64,000 nt of DNA. It comes from RU20A sp042610495 (GTDB lineage Bacteria > Pseudomonadota > Alphaproteobacteria > Rhizobiales > Rhizobiaceae). A program made the position numbers and the translations under genes. The stretch's first letter is position 1, and every line of letters starts with the position of its first letter. Shown here piece after piece: positions 34,845 to 44,405 of the stretch. The DNA is taken from NCBI RefSeq assembly GCF_042610495.1, contig NZ_JBHGAP010000001.1:620001-684000 (forward strand), read 5' to 3'. The notes under the pieces are model-generated. The model ran no database searches. It was not told the DNA's origin and saw nothing but the letters and a program-made list of their open reading frames with translations.

Positions 34845-35186
34845 ATGCGCAAGACCCTGCTGTCGGCCGCTGCACTCGCCGCGGCCCTGCTCGCTTCCAT
34901 GTCGGCTGCCAAGGCCGAAGACCTCGTATTCAAGATCGTCAACGATACGCCCGGCACCCTCGAGCGCTTCTACTCGTCGCCGGTTGGCGTCGATGACTGG
35001 GAAGAAGACATTTTCGGCGACAAGGTCGTCGCTCCCGGCGAGACGATGGAAATCACCATCGCCGACGGCCGCTCGGTCTGCAAGTACGACATGCGCTTTG
35101 AGTTCACGGAAGATTCCAAGATCGACGATCTCGAGGATTCCCAGGATCTGTGCCAGCTCGGCACCTACACGATCCACCTGAAGTAA
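34845..35186 (+). CDS. Small exported protein of unknown function
   Basis: The 113-aa product starts with a classic signal peptide (MRKTLLSAAALAAALLASMSAAKA, cleavage near 24). The mature part is acidic and beta-rich (EDLVFKIVNDTPGTLERFYSSPVGVDDWEEDIFG) with two cysteines, CKYDMRF and LCQLGTY, likely to form a disulfide in the periplasm. Similar small exported proteins are common in Rhizobiaceae, and some are mislabelled argininosuccinate lyase; nothing here supports that enzyme. ATG 34845 has GGGAGAG about 11 bases upstream. A good terminator follows the stop. Confidence 0.8.
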   Translation: MRKTLLSAAALAAALLASMSAAKAEDLVFKIVNDTPGTLERFYSSPVGVDDWEEDIFGDKVVAPGETMEITIADGRSVCKYDMRFEFTEDSKIDDLEDSQDLCQLGTYTIHLK

Positions 35187-35221
35187 GAGGTTGCGCCGGA
35201 GGGCTGGGGCCCGCCGATGCG

Positions 35222-35257
35222 AAGGCCGGCATCGCGCATGCGCGACGCCGGCCTTTT
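35222..35257 (+). terminator. Intrinsic terminator after the small exported protein gene
   Basis: AAGGCCGGC (35222-35230) and GCCGGCCTT (35246-35254) form a 9-bp stem, with an inner CGCGCATGCGCG palindrome, followed by TTTTT. It lies 36 bases after the stop and also sits at the end of acvB on the other strand, where the AAGG side gives a short T-rich tail. Confidence 0.85.
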
Positions 35258-35278
35258 TCATGTTCGGCACCAACCGGA

Positions 35279-36679
35279 TTACTTGCCGGCGGGCAGGCGG
35301 GTCTTCAGTGACGCGACGATCTTGTCGGCCAGCGCTTCGTAATCCTCGTCGAAATGGTGACCGCCCTCGATGCCCAGCGTCTCGATGCCCTTGTCCTTGA
35401 GTGTGGGGCAGGGATCATCGTCCTCGTCCGTGCCGTAGATGCACTGGATGCGCTTCGGGTCGATCTTGGCGATATCGTCGAGCGAATTGCCGCCCTTGCC
35501 TTCGCCGGCAACGCCCAGCCAGCCTTCCACCGAAATCACGTAGTCGACCTCCTTCGAGAAGGCGAGCAGCGACAGCTGGACGACATGGGCCTTGTCGTCG
35601 GCGGGCAGCAGATTGTAGGTCGCCGGTAGAACGTCGGCCCCGAAGGAATAGCCGATCAGAAGAACATTCTTGACGCGCCAGTGCTTGCGGTAGGTATCGA
35701 TGATGCGGGTGAGATCGTCCGCGGTCTCCTGCGGCTTGCGCTCGGACCAGAAGTAGCGCAGCGAATCGACGCCCACCACCGGAATGCCGCGATCCTGCAG
35801 CGCGCCGCCAACCTCGCGGTCGAGGTCGCGCCAGCCGCCATCACCGGAATAGATGATCGCCATCGTGTCCATGGTCGGCTTGGCTTCGAGGATGCTGAGC
35901 GGCAGGCCGAGCGGATCCTCGGTCTGGTTCTCGGCATTGATGCTGTCATCAAGCGCCTGATCCAGCGTCGTCATCGCATCGTCGTCGCTGTCGCGCGTCA
36001 CGACGTCGGGGTGATCCTTGACGATCGCCGCGACATGCGCCTTGCCGTCTGCGCTCGCCTTGGGGGTGAAGAGCACCGTCACCGGGGCGGGGAGGTCGCC
36101 ATCCGTCAGGCCGTACATGACGCGATCGCCGGCCGGTGTCTTCTCAGCCGGCGTGCAGAGATCCTTGTTGGTCAGCGGAATGCCGGCCAGCGGATCGACC
36201 GCGATGGCTTCGCCGATCGTGGCCTCCGGGCTCTGGGCGATCATGGCAAGCGCCAGCGCACCACCTTCGCCGATGCCCGCGACGATCGGCGGCGTCAGCT
36301 TCTCGGCCTTTCCGACGCGCTGCACCTGGTGGACAAGCGATTCGACATCCGAGATCATGTAGACGCAATCGCCGTCATCGGCCTTCAGCGCCTTGAGATA
36401 TTCCTGGAAGTCGATGCCAATGACGGCAACGTTCTTTTCCAGAAGGGCTTCGGCTTCCTTCTGCTCGGCCTCGTTCCACCCGTCCCCGTCGGAGATCAGC
36501 ACGACGTTGGCCACGGGGGGCTCGGACGGCAGCATGATGTGATCGCCGGGAATCATGCCGGTGTCGTAGCGCGGTTGAGCCGTATCCTGTGCGCCGGCAG
36601 CGGCGGGCAAAAGGGAAAGGCCGGAAAGAAGAGCAGCGGCAAAAGCCGTTGCGGTCGTCGAAAGCATGCACGTCCTCAT
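35279..36679 (-). CDS. acvB: AcvB/VirJ family protein
   Basis: The 466-aa protein has a signal peptide (about residues 1-30, ending AAAGAQ) and two related alpha/beta-hydrolase-like halves: VLISDGDGWNEAEQ and, in the second half, AIIYSGDGGWRDLDREV, GYSFGADVLPATY with the serine elbow, and GGHHFDEDY with the His. The long form matches chromosomal AcvB (AtvA) as opposed to the shorter Ti-plasmid VirJ. AcvB has been linked to virulence and to turnover of lysyl-phosphatidylglycerol made by LpiA. The ATG at 36679 overlaps the lpiA stop (ATGA); ATG 36667 is an alternative with a stronger AGGA site but no charged n-region. Confidence 0.92.
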   Translation of the reverse strand: MRTCMLSTTATAFAAALLSGLSLLPAAAGAQDTAQPRYDTGMIPGDHIMLPSEPPVANVVLISDGDGWNEAEQKEAEALLEKNVAVIGIDFQEYLKALKADDGDCVYMISDVESLVHQVQRVGKAEKLTPPIVAGIGEGGALALAMIAQSPEATIGEAIAVDPLAGIPLTNKDLCTPAEKTPAGDRVMYGLTDGDLPAPVTVLFTPKASADGKAHVAAIVKDHPDVVTRDSDDDAMTTLDQALDDSINAENQTEDPLGLPLSILEAKPTMDTMAIIYSGDGGWRDLDREVGGALQDRGIPVVGVDSLRYFWSERKPQETADDLTRIIDTYRKHWRVKNVLLIGYSFGADVLPATYNLLPADDKAHVVQLSLLAFSKEVDYVISVEGWLGVAGEGKGGNSLDDIAKIDPKRIQCIYGTDEDDDPCPTLKDKGIETLGIEGGHHFDEDYEALADKIVASLKTRLPAGK

Positions 36680-39273
36680 TTCGAAATCACTCCCTTGACG
36701 CCACCGCCGATCAGGAAGGTCACGTCCATCAATGCAAGCGCAGCGCCCGCGCCGTTCGCCACAGCAAGATAGCGCGGTTCCCAGCGAGGGTGAAATTTGG
36801 ATTTGAAGGCGCGCAGGCCTTTGAAGTTGTAGAAGCGCTCGCCGTGCTCGAAGAGCAGGCCGCCGATGCGGTCCCACACCGGTGCCGCCTCGCGCCTTGC
36901 CATGCCGGAAAGCGGCGCCATGCCGAGGTTGAAGCGCTGGTAGCCGACCTGCTTCAGATGGTCGAGGATGCTGACGAACAGGAAATCCATCGTGCCCTTG
37001 GGGGCTTCTGGCGCGAAGCGCATGAGGTCCACCGTGGCCTCCGCCTTGGTGTTCGTCACCATCAAGGTCGCGAAAGCCGTGATCTTGCCCTCCAGCCAGA
37101 CGACGGCGACCGGCTGGGCGCGGACATAGTCCTCGTCGAAGGCGCCGAGCGAGAAGGTCTTTTCGCGTGCCTGGTGATGATCCAGCCAGCTATCGGAGAC
37201 CGCCTTCAGCTGCGGCAGGATCGGCTCCAGCTCTTCGGGCTGCACGACGGTGAAGGTAAGGCCGTCGCGCAGGCCGCGGGCATGCGACTGGCGCAGCGTC
37301 GCAAACCGCCCGCCCTTGAGCTCGAAGGTCGGCAGGTCGATCATGGCGAGTTCGCCGAGCTTGAAGGCGCGAAGCCCCGTATCGGCGCAGCACGACAGAA
37401 GCGACGGCGAGATCTGGTAGAAGGCGGCACGCCCGCCATAGCCGCGTGCCGTTTCCACGAACTGCCAGACGAGTTCGGGGAATTCCGCTTCCACGCCGAC
37501 CGGATCCATCAGCGCGATCCAGGAGCGGCCATGGATGCCGTACATGATGAAGCTCTTGCCGGAAGCGGAGAACATCAGGTGCTTGTCGCCCATGCGCACC
37601 AGATTGGCATCGGCGAAATCCTGCGTGATTGCGATATCGACAGCCTTGCCGAGATCATCCGGCTCGGCCGGCGCCGTGCGGATATGGGCCGGCCGCAAGA
37701 GGCCGTAGGCCGTCAGCGCAGCGGCGCCCAGCGTCACGCCGAGAAGCGCACGCAGGCCGCGCGGCGCGTCATCCTCGAAGGTGAACTGCCACCACAGGCG
37801 ATGGGTATATTCCGTGTCGCGGTAGATGAAGAGCAGCACGACCAGCGCCGAGATCAGGATCACCCCGATCGATGCGGCCCAGAGCGGTCCGAGCGTCTGC
37901 GGACGCAGCGCCGCACGGCGGGTATATTCCTTGCTGTTGACGAAGAGCGCGAGGAGCAAAAGCGCCAGCGCCACGGCCTCCACCACGGCAACGGCCTTCA
38001 GGAGCGCCATGAAAAGGGCAGCCGCCGACGCGACGACTGCGACCCACCACGCGACATCCACACGCTGGCTGAGGCCACGCGCGGTGACGAGCAGGACGAG
38101 GCCGACGATGCTGGAGAGGAAATGCGCGCTCTCGACGATCGGCAGCGGCAGGTAGGACGAGAGCAGGTCAAGCGTCAGGTCTGTGGAGGGCACCACGCTC
38201 GAGAAGATCAGCATGGCGCCGAGAATGAAGGCCAGCGTTGAGATCAGCGTCGGCGCGAGGCGCCCGGCCACGGCCGCCGTTTCCGCCACACCCGGCCGTC
38301 CGGCCAGTGCCCGCATTTCTGTCACCAGCAGCAGCACGACGGACACCAAAAGCGGCAGCACGTAATAGACGAGGCGATAGAGCACGAGGCCGCCGAGCAG
38401 CTGGTCGAGGCTGATCGCCTGCGACAGGCCTGCCATCATCACCGCCTCGAAAACGCCAAGACCGGCGGGAACGTGGCTCAGCACGCCGAACCCGATGGCA
38501 GTTGCGTAGATGGCGAGGAATGTCGGCCAACCGACGTGGGTTTCCGGCAGCAGCACATAGAGCACCGAGGCCGAAGCCGCGATATCGGCGGCGGAAACGA
38601 GGAACTGGCGTGAGGCCGTCCGGCTGTCGGGCAGGCGCAGCCGCATCTTGCCGAGCTTGACGCTGCGTCCCTCGCGGCCGAGCCAGAAAACGATGGTCAC
38701 GATAGCGATGATGCCGCCAGCAATGACGCGCAGCCACACGGGGTCGATGCCGAGAATGCCGGCGACGCGCGGCGCCACGGCAAGCGTCGCCAGCGCGCTG
38801 ACGACCAGCAGGCCAAGCCCGAAGGAGAGTGTCACGAAGCCGATGACCCGGGCGATCTCGCCGGGTGTCAGGCCGAGCCGGCTATAGGCGCGAAGCCGGA
38901 TCGCCCCGCCGCTGAGCGGCCCGAAGCCAACCGTATTGCCGACCGCATAGGCCGTGAACGCGGTGACCGCAACGGAGGCGAAGGACTTCTTGCGCCCGAC
39001 ATAATCGAGCGCATTTGTGTCGTACATGATGAGGCAGAGAAAGCTGAGGCCGGTGAAAAACATCGCCGCGCCAATATCGGCCCAGGACGTGTCTGAGAGC
39101 GCCGCGACCACATCCTGATAGCGGACCTCCTCCGTCAGCCGGTAGAGTGCAAAAGCCATAAGCCCCGTGACCGCCACGATGGCGGCTGCGGTGAAGTAGA
39201 CGCGATAGGTGAGGAAAATCTGTCGCCAGCCGTCACTGGCGGCTACAACATCGGACCGTTGCTCGGTCGTCAT
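36676..39273 (-). CDS. lpiA: Lysyl-phosphatidylglycerol synthase/flippase (LpiA/MprF)
   Basis: The 865-aa protein has many transmembrane helices over residues 15-525 (flippase part) and a C-terminal DUF2156/GNAT-like catalytic domain (about 540-855, with GKSFIMYGIHGRSWIALMDPVG and the tail RGLRAFKSKFHPRWEPRYL). It adds lysine from Lys-tRNA to phosphatidylglycerol and moves it outward, which lowers surface charge and protects against cationic peptides and acid. In rhizobia lpiA is acid-induced and lies upstream of acvB/atvA, as here, with overlapping stop and start. ATG 39273 has GGAGATC upstream. Confidence 0.94.
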   Translation of the reverse strand: MTTEQRSDVVAASDGWRQIFLTYRVYFTAAAIVAVTGLMAFALYRLTEEVRYQDVVAALSDTSWADIGAAMFFTGLSFLCLIMYDTNALDYVGRKKSFASVAVTAFTAYAVGNTVGFGPLSGGAIRLRAYSRLGLTPGEIARVIGFVTLSFGLGLLVVSALATLAVAPRVAGILGIDPVWLRVIAGGIIAIVTIVFWLGREGRSVKLGKMRLRLPDSRTASRQFLVSAADIAASASVLYVLLPETHVGWPTFLAIYATAIGFGVLSHVPAGLGVFEAVMMAGLSQAISLDQLLGGLVLYRLVYYVLPLLVSVVLLLVTEMRALAGRPGVAETAAVAGRLAPTLISTLAFILGAMLIFSSVVPSTDLTLDLLSSYLPLPIVESAHFLSSIVGLVLLVTARGLSQRVDVAWWVAVVASAAALFMALLKAVAVVEAVALALLLLALFVNSKEYTRRAALRPQTLGPLWAASIGVILISALVVLLFIYRDTEYTHRLWWQFTFEDDAPRGLRALLGVTLGAAALTAYGLLRPAHIRTAPAEPDDLGKAVDIAITQDFADANLVRMGDKHLMFSASGKSFIMYGIHGRSWIALMDPVGVEAEFPELVWQFVETARGYGGRAAFYQISPSLLSCCADTGLRAFKLGELAMIDLPTFELKGGRFATLRQSHARGLRDGLTFTVVQPEELEPILPQLKAVSDSWLDHHQAREKTFSLGAFDEDYVRAQPVAVVWLEGKITAFATLMVTNTKAEATVDLMRFAPEAPKGTMDFLFVSILDHLKQVGYQRFNLGMAPLSGMARREAAPVWDRIGGLLFEHGERFYNFKGLRAFKSKFHPRWEPRYLAVANGAGAALALMDVTFLIGGGVKGVISK

Positions 39274-39711
39274 GGACGATCTCCGGGAGTTCGGACGAAA
39301 AACCTGGGGTGGACGGGATCGGTACGGACCCGGGAAGGGCAGGCGAGGCCTGCCGGTCGCATCAACGATCCATCAAGAATGCCTCTCACGGCGGTTACCA
39401 CATCATCGACGCGGGAGCCGTCTGCCAAAGGACAGGCCGACCCCTACGCTTCCATAAGATCACGGAAGCGTGAAACTAGCGTGAGAGACGCCTACTCCAA
39501 GGCCGACATCTACGCAAATTAATAAATCGACAGGTTGTGGGACAGGCCGGAACAGGCCGCAATGACGAGCGGATCGGACCTGACGATGCGCATACGGCAT
39601 CTGTTTGGCGGGCGCCGCGCGGTTTGCGGGCGATCCCGTGCGCCGTCCTCGTGATTCGGTGATGTCGCCGCCCTGCCGCAGGGCAGGGCGTATTGCCGTC
39701 ATTCCTGCCTC
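39274..39711. other. Gene-free stretch upstream of lpiA
   Basis: About 440 bases separate lpiA from the next gene on the same strand. Short open frames here have no Shine-Dalgarno, no family pattern and Arg/Pro-rich translations typical of shadow frames. A hairpin GCCCTGCC-GCA-GGGCAGGGC near 39671 may end the upstream transcript. The AT-rich part around 39515-39540 (ATTAATAAATCG) is the likeliest place for the lpiA promoter, but I see no clean -35/-10 pair. Confidence 0.5.
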
Positions 39712-40083
39712 TCAGGCGTCGACCGTCTCGCGGACGTCATCGAGAAGGAAGTGCACGATCACATAGCGCGTCGTGAAGGCGTGGCCTGCGTCCGACCGGC
39801 TCTCGACGCTGCCGCCATCGGAGGGATGCCAGGCCTGGTAGTGCGGATTGTTGGCGATCAGCGTGATCGCCTTGCCGGCAAAGCGTCCGCCGAGGCGATA
39901 ACGCGCCTCAGCCAGCGGCCAGATCTTCTCGAAGTCCGCTTCCGTGATCCGTGCCTTCAGCGCCTTCCGGCTCACCGCCTTGCCCGCAGGTGCACCATCC
40001 CTTGCCATTGGCGGTATATGAAGCTCCACCTCCTCGGCGCTATCCAGCAGCTCAGCAAACGCATCCGGCCACATCCGTCTCAT
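39712..40083 (-). CDS. Hypothetical protein (123 aa)
   Basis: This 123-aa protein (MRRMWPDAFAELLDSAEEVELHIPPM...) has no signal peptide, membrane helix or motif I recognise. It is polar, with a middle SRKALKARITEADFEKIWPLAEARYRLGG that looks helical and an ending RYVIVHFLLDDVRETVDA. The ATG at 40083 has a near-perfect GGGAGGAG ribosome-binding site, strong support for a real gene despite the unknown function. It is separate from cysG, 192 bases upstream on the same strand. Confidence 0.72.
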   Translation of the reverse strand: MRRMWPDAFAELLDSAEEVELHIPPMARDGAPAGKAVSRKALKARITEADFEKIWPLAEARYRLGGRFAGKAITLIANNPHYQAWHPSDGGSVESRSDAGHAFTTRYVIVHFLLDDVRETVDA

Positions 40084-40275
40084 GAAACGCTCCTCCCAAA
40101 GCTTCAGTCTTGCGAGGAGAACTGTAGCGCGTTTGCGGGGATAGGCAATGAGCCGATAGCGGACAGAACGAGGTTGAACCTGAACCACCACGTGCGCCAG
40201 CCGCTTCAGGACGCCATCAGGATCCCGGTGATTGGCAAAGGCGCATGTGTTCCTCGAAGGGATATACGTACATCG

Positions 40276-41751
40276 TCAGGCCAGGCCGGACTTCCGATCG
40301 GCGCAAGCGCGATCACAAGCCGGCGCCCCGGCTTGGGCCGCCCTGCCGAAAACGGAACCGACGCCAATCAGAACCGGTTCGTCCACGCCGATCCTGGCCA
40401 CCGCTTCCGAGAGGCTGGCCAGTGGACCGGCCCAGCGGCGTTCCTGCGGGCGGCTGACGGAGGAGACCACGACAACGGGTGTGTGAGGCTCCATGCCGTT
40501 CTCCTTCAGCCTCTTTTCGATCTGCCCCGCCATGCGTCCGCCCATGTAGAACACCGAGGTCTGGTTGGGGCCTGCGAGCGAGGCCCAGTCAACGGTTTCC
40601 GGGAGCTCATGGTGTCGGGAGTGGCCCGTGACGAAGCGCACCTGCTGGGCATGGTCGCGGTTGGTCAGCGATGTCTTCAGCGCGGACGCCATGGCAGAGG
40701 CAGAGGTGATGCCGGGAACGACATCCACGGCAATGCCCTCGCTTTCGAGCCGGGCGATTTCCTCCCCCGCGCGCCCGAAGATCATCGGATCTCCCGATTT
40801 CAGGCGAACCACGCGTTTGCCGGCCTTGGCGAAGCGCACCATCATGTCGTTGATGTCTTCCTGCCGGCAGCTTTCGCGACCGCCGCGCTTGCCGACGAGG
40901 AACCGTTTCGCCTCGCGGCGCGCGAGTTCCAGCACCTCGGCGGAGACGAGGTCGTCGAAAAGGATGACATCGGCTGCCTGCAGCGCCCGCATGGCCTTCA
41001 GCGTCAGCAGTTCGGCATCTCCCGGCCCGGCGCCGACCAGCGTGACGGAGCCAGCCGGTGGCGTCTCCCCGCGCTCCTCGGTGTCGGCCATGAGCGCGGC
41101 CGCATCGGCCGCATCCGGGGCGTTGCCGGTCGAAAGGCTGCGGTCCACGAAGCGCTCCCAGAAGCGGCGACGGGCCAGCCCCGGAGACAGGCGGGCATTG
41201 ACGGCCTCGCGCAGCGTCTGCGCCAGCGCTGCCCATTGCTGAAGCGCCGGCGGCAGCAGGGTCTCAATCCGCCGTCGGATGGCCTGGGCGAGGATCGGCG
41301 CGGCGCCATCGGTCGAAATCGAGACGACCACCGGCGAACGATTGACGATGGCGCCGAACTGGAACTGGCAGAAGGCCGGCTTGTCGATGACGTTGACCGG
41401 CACACCGGCCCCGCGCGCCGCGCAGAAGAAGGCGCGGGCCTCGTCCTCGGTCTCGCAATCGGCGAGCGCCAGCGCCGCATGGCGGAAGCTGCCAATGTGC
41501 CAGGGATGCGGATGGTGCGTCAGCGCCTGCCGGGCAACCAGCTCCGCCATGGCCTCGCCCATTTCCTCGGGCGGGCAGTAGAGATCGACGGCCGCACCAC
41601 AGGCAATCAGCAGCTCCGCCTTCCAGGCCGCGCCGTCCGAGCCGCCGGCCAGCACGACGCGCTGCCCTGAAAGGTTCCAGAACACCGGCAGCTTGGCGAG
41701 CGGCGCAATGCGCGCCGGTGTATCATTCGGCAGCAAGGAGATGGGTCGCAT
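40276..41751 (-). CDS. cysG: Siroheme synthase CysG (trifunctional)
   Basis: The 491-aa enzyme makes siroheme for NirB. Its N-terminal half is the precorrin-2 dehydrogenase/ferrochelatase (about 1-200, LPVFWNLSGQRVVLAGGSDGAAWKAELLIACGA), and the C-terminal half is uroporphyrinogen-III methyltransferase (GSVTLVGAGPGDAELLTLKAMRALQAADVILFDDLVS, then VRLKSGDPMIFGRAGEE). The ATG at 41751 follows GGAGGAT and lies inside the end of nasA (29-base overlap), so it is the last gene of the nitrate operon and translationally coupled. Confidence 0.96.
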   Translation of the reverse strand: MRPISLLPNDTPARIAPLAKLPVFWNLSGQRVVLAGGSDGAAWKAELLIACGAAVDLYCPPEEMGEAMAELVARQALTHHPHPWHIGSFRHAALALADCETEDEARAFFCAARGAGVPVNVIDKPAFCQFQFGAIVNRSPVVVSISTDGAAPILAQAIRRRIETLLPPALQQWAALAQTLREAVNARLSPGLARRRFWERFVDRSLSTGNAPDAADAAALMADTEERGETPPAGSVTLVGAGPGDAELLTLKAMRALQAADVILFDDLVSAEVLELARREAKRFLVGKRGGRESCRQEDINDMMVRFAKAGKRVVRLKSGDPMIFGRAGEEIARLESEGIAVDVVPGITSASAMASALKTSLTNRDHAQQVRFVTGHSRHHELPETVDWASLAGPNQTSVFYMGGRMAGQIEKRLKENGMEPHTPVVVVSSVSRPQERRWAGPLASLSEAVARIGVDEPVLIGVGSVFGRAAQAGAPACDRACADRKSGLA

Positions 41752-44380
41752 CGACAATCCTCCGGATTTCGGGGCGGCAGGAGCCGCAATTGGTGCCGGC
41801 ATTCAGGCAGGTGCCGACCGCTTCGACCGAGTGGCAGCCACCCCGGACGGCGGCGGCGATCTCGTTGATGCCGACCGAGAAGCAGGCGCAGACGATGGCG
41901 CCCTTGTCCGGCTGGTCCATGGCGGGACGCCCGGCGATGAGACGGCTGCGGGCGAACGGATCGGCATGGGAGCGGGCAAGCTGGTCCGCCGCCCATTGCC
42001 GCGACACCGGCACCGGCGCCTGCGCGACGAAGAGGGCGGCCGCCAGTCGGTCGCCGTCAAAGACGAGAAGGCGATGATCGCCAGTCTGGCGGTCGGCATA
42101 GGCCGTGACCGCCAGGCCCGTGCCGAGCCCGAGGCTCAGCCGCAGCCAGTTCTCCCAGCCGCCCTCCGGCATCGCGCCGGCAAATTCCAGCCGGTGGCCG
42201 GCCTCGGTTCGGGCGATCGCCCAGTAGGCGAAGGGCAGATCGGCGGGCTTGCCGGCGCAGACGAGGAAGCCGTGGACGGATGCGGGGTAACGGGCGACGG
42301 CGACACGGGCATGTTTGAGCGCCGGCTGGCCGGACACCGGATCGGTGACAGCGGCAACCAATGTATCGACGCGGGCGCTCGGCGCGGTCTCGCCCGTCCA
42401 GTGCATGGGCACGAAGACCGAGCCCGGCGCCTGCCGTTCGCTCAGCAGCGCGCGCACGAAGATCGCGGTCCCGGCGCCATTCGAAACCCGCACGAGATCG
42501 GCATCGGCAATGCCGGCGGCGCGGGCGTCCTTCGGGTGGATCTCGCAGAAGGGTTCGGCGATGTGGGCCGACAGCCGCGCCGACTTTGCCGTGCGGGTCA
42601 TGGTGTGCCAGTGGTCGCGGATGCGGCCGGTGTTGAGCGTGAAGGGGGCTGCGGCATCGCGGACCGGGGCCGGGGCTGCCCTGACCGGCACGACGCGCGC
42701 CCTGCCGTCGCCGGTCTGGAAACCGCCGCGGGCAAAGAGCCTGTCTGCGGGCGGCGCGCCTTCCGGCTGCGGCCACTGGAAGGGGGCAAGCGCATCATAG
42801 CCGTCTGCGTCGATCGTGGCATGCGCGCCGATGTCGAAGCTGCGCTCGCCGTCGTTTTCGAAGGCCGAGAGGGCCGCATGTTCGGCGAAGATGGCGGCCG
42901 GGCCGGCATAGTCGAAGGCCGCCGAAAATCCCATGCGCCGGCCGACCTCGGCAAGATGCCACCAGTCGGGCCGCGCCACGCCGGGGGCCGGAAGAAAGGG
43001 GCGCTGGCGCGAGATGCGCCGTTCGGAATTGGTGACGGTGCCGGATTTCTCTCCCCAGCCGGCAGCGGGCAGCAGCACATGGGCGAGCCGCGCCGTATCG
43101 GTATCGGCCTGCATGTCGGAGACGACGACGAAGGGACAGCCGGCGAGTGCCGCGCGCACCTTGTCGGCCTCCGGCATGGAGACGACCGGGTTGGTGGACA
43201 TGATCCAGATGGCCTTGATGCGCCCGTCCGCCACGGCCTCAAACATCTCGACCGCCTTGAGGCCCGGCTTGCCGGCCATGGCCGGCGCCTTCCAGAAGCG
43301 CTGCACGCGATCACGGTGCACGGGGTTCTCGATCGCCATATGGGCGGCGAGCATGTTGGCGAGACCGCCGACCTCGCGTCCGCCCATGGCGTTCGGCTGG
43401 CCCGTCAGCGAGAAAGGCCCCATGCCGGGCCGGCCGATGCGGCCGGTGGCAAGGTGGCAATTGAGGATGGCATTGACCTTGTCGGTGCCGGCGGCCGACT
43501 GGTTGACGCCCTGGCTGTAGCAGGTGACCACCCGCTCGGTCTCGGCAAAGAGGCGGAAGAACTGCCGCAGCAGCATGCCGGAAAGGCCGGTGGCCTCGGC
43601 AAGGGCCACCATGTCGAGCCGGCCGGCCGCCACCAGCGCATCGCCAAGGCCGGCCGTGTGTTTCCCGACGAATGTCTGGTCGATCCGGTTTGTCTCGGCG
43701 AGATGCGCGAAGAGGCCGTTGAAAAGCGCGACGTCGCCATCCGGGCGGACGGGCAGATGGAGGTCGGCGATGTCGGCGGTGGCGGTGCGGCGCGGATCGA
43801 TGACGACCACTCGGAGGCCCGGCCGCGCGGCCTTGGCGGCGACCAGCCGCTGGTAGAGCACCGGATGGCACCAGGCCATGTTGGAGCCGGTCAGCACCAC
43901 GAGATCGGCCAGCTCCAGATCCTCATAGCAGCCGGGAACCGTGTCGGAGCCGAAGGCGCGCCGGTGACCGGCCACCGAGGAGGCCATGCACAGCCGCGAA
44001 TTCGTGTCGATATTGGCCGAGCCGATGAAGCCTTTCATCAGCTTGTTGGCGACGTAATAGTCCTCCGTCAGCAACTGTCCGGACACGTAGAAGGCGACCG
44101 AATCCGGTCCGTGTTCTGCAATCGTCTCGCGGAAACGTTGCGCCACGAGATCGAGCGCGTCGTCCCAGTCTGTCGCCTGCCCGTTCACCTGCGGCGCGAG
44201 CAGCCTCCCCTCCATGTCGAGCGTTTCGGCGAGCGCCGAGCCCTTGGAGCAGAGACGGCCGAAATTGGCCGGATGATCCGGGTCGCCCCTGACGCTGACG
44301 GCGCCGTCGTCCCCGACGCGGGCAATCACCCCGCAGCCGACGCCGCAATAGGGGCAGTTGGTGCGGGTTTCAGCGGGCAT
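41723..44380 (-). CDS. nasA: Assimilatory nitrate reductase catalytic subunit
   Basis: The 885-aa molybdopterin enzyme reduces nitrate to nitrite in the cytoplasm. At the N-terminus CPYCGVGCG plus LCSKG supply the [4Fe-4S] cysteines, followed by the molybdopterin domain (SNMAWCHPV with the Mo-ligand Cys, ILNCHLATGRIGRPGMGPFSLTGQPNAMGGREVGGL) and the dinucleotide-binding domain. A C-terminal BFD-like [2Fe-2S] region (CACFSVGINEIAAAV...CLNAGTNCGSC) is an added redox module. The ATG at 44380 follows GGGAAGAG. A RIME-like palindrome lies between nirD and this gene. Confidence 0.96.
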   Translation of the reverse strand: MPAETRTNCPYCGVGCGVIARVGDDGAVSVRGDPDHPANFGRLCSKGSALAETLDMEGRLLAPQVNGQATDWDDALDLVAQRFRETIAEHGPDSVAFYVSGQLLTEDYYVANKLMKGFIGSANIDTNSRLCMASSVAGHRRAFGSDTVPGCYEDLELADLVVLTGSNMAWCHPVLYQRLVAAKAARPGLRVVVIDPRRTATADIADLHLPVRPDGDVALFNGLFAHLAETNRIDQTFVGKHTAGLGDALVAAGRLDMVALAEATGLSGMLLRQFFRLFAETERVVTCYSQGVNQSAAGTDKVNAILNCHLATGRIGRPGMGPFSLTGQPNAMGGREVGGLANMLAAHMAIENPVHRDRVQRFWKAPAMAGKPGLKAVEMFEAVADGRIKAIWIMSTNPVVSMPEADKVRAALAGCPFVVVSDMQADTDTARLAHVLLPAAGWGEKSGTVTNSERRISRQRPFLPAPGVARPDWWHLAEVGRRMGFSAAFDYAGPAAIFAEHAALSAFENDGERSFDIGAHATIDADGYDALAPFQWPQPEGAPPADRLFARGGFQTGDGRARVVPVRAAPAPVRDAAAPFTLNTGRIRDHWHTMTRTAKSARLSAHIAEPFCEIHPKDARAAGIADADLVRVSNGAGTAIFVRALLSERQAPGSVFVPMHWTGETAPSARVDTLVAAVTDPVSGQPALKHARVAVARYPASVHGFLVCAGKPADLPFAYWAIARTEAGHRLEFAGAMPEGGWENWLRLSLGLGTGLAVTAYADRQTGDHRLLVFDGDRLAAALFVAQAPVPVSRQWAADQLARSHADPFARSRLIAGRPAMDQPDKGAIVCACFSVGINEIAAAVRGGCHSVEAVGTCLNAGTNCGSCRPEIRRIVDATHLLAAE

Positions 44381-44405
44381 CGTCTCTTCCCATCTGGGAG
44401 GAGGC

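Noticed and set aside
34845..35186. Argininosuccinate lyase label for the small exported protein
   Set aside because: At 113 aa with a signal peptide and no lyase motif it cannot be that enzyme.
35279..36679. Ti-plasmid vir region suggested by the VirJ-like gene
   Set aside because: The long form, lpiA coupling and surrounding housekeeping genes point to chromosomal acvB; no other vir genes or border repeats are present.
39460..39702. 80-codon minus frame upstream of lpiA
   Set aside because: No Shine-Dalgarno, no hydrophobic or family pattern, and Arg/Ala/Pro-rich composition.
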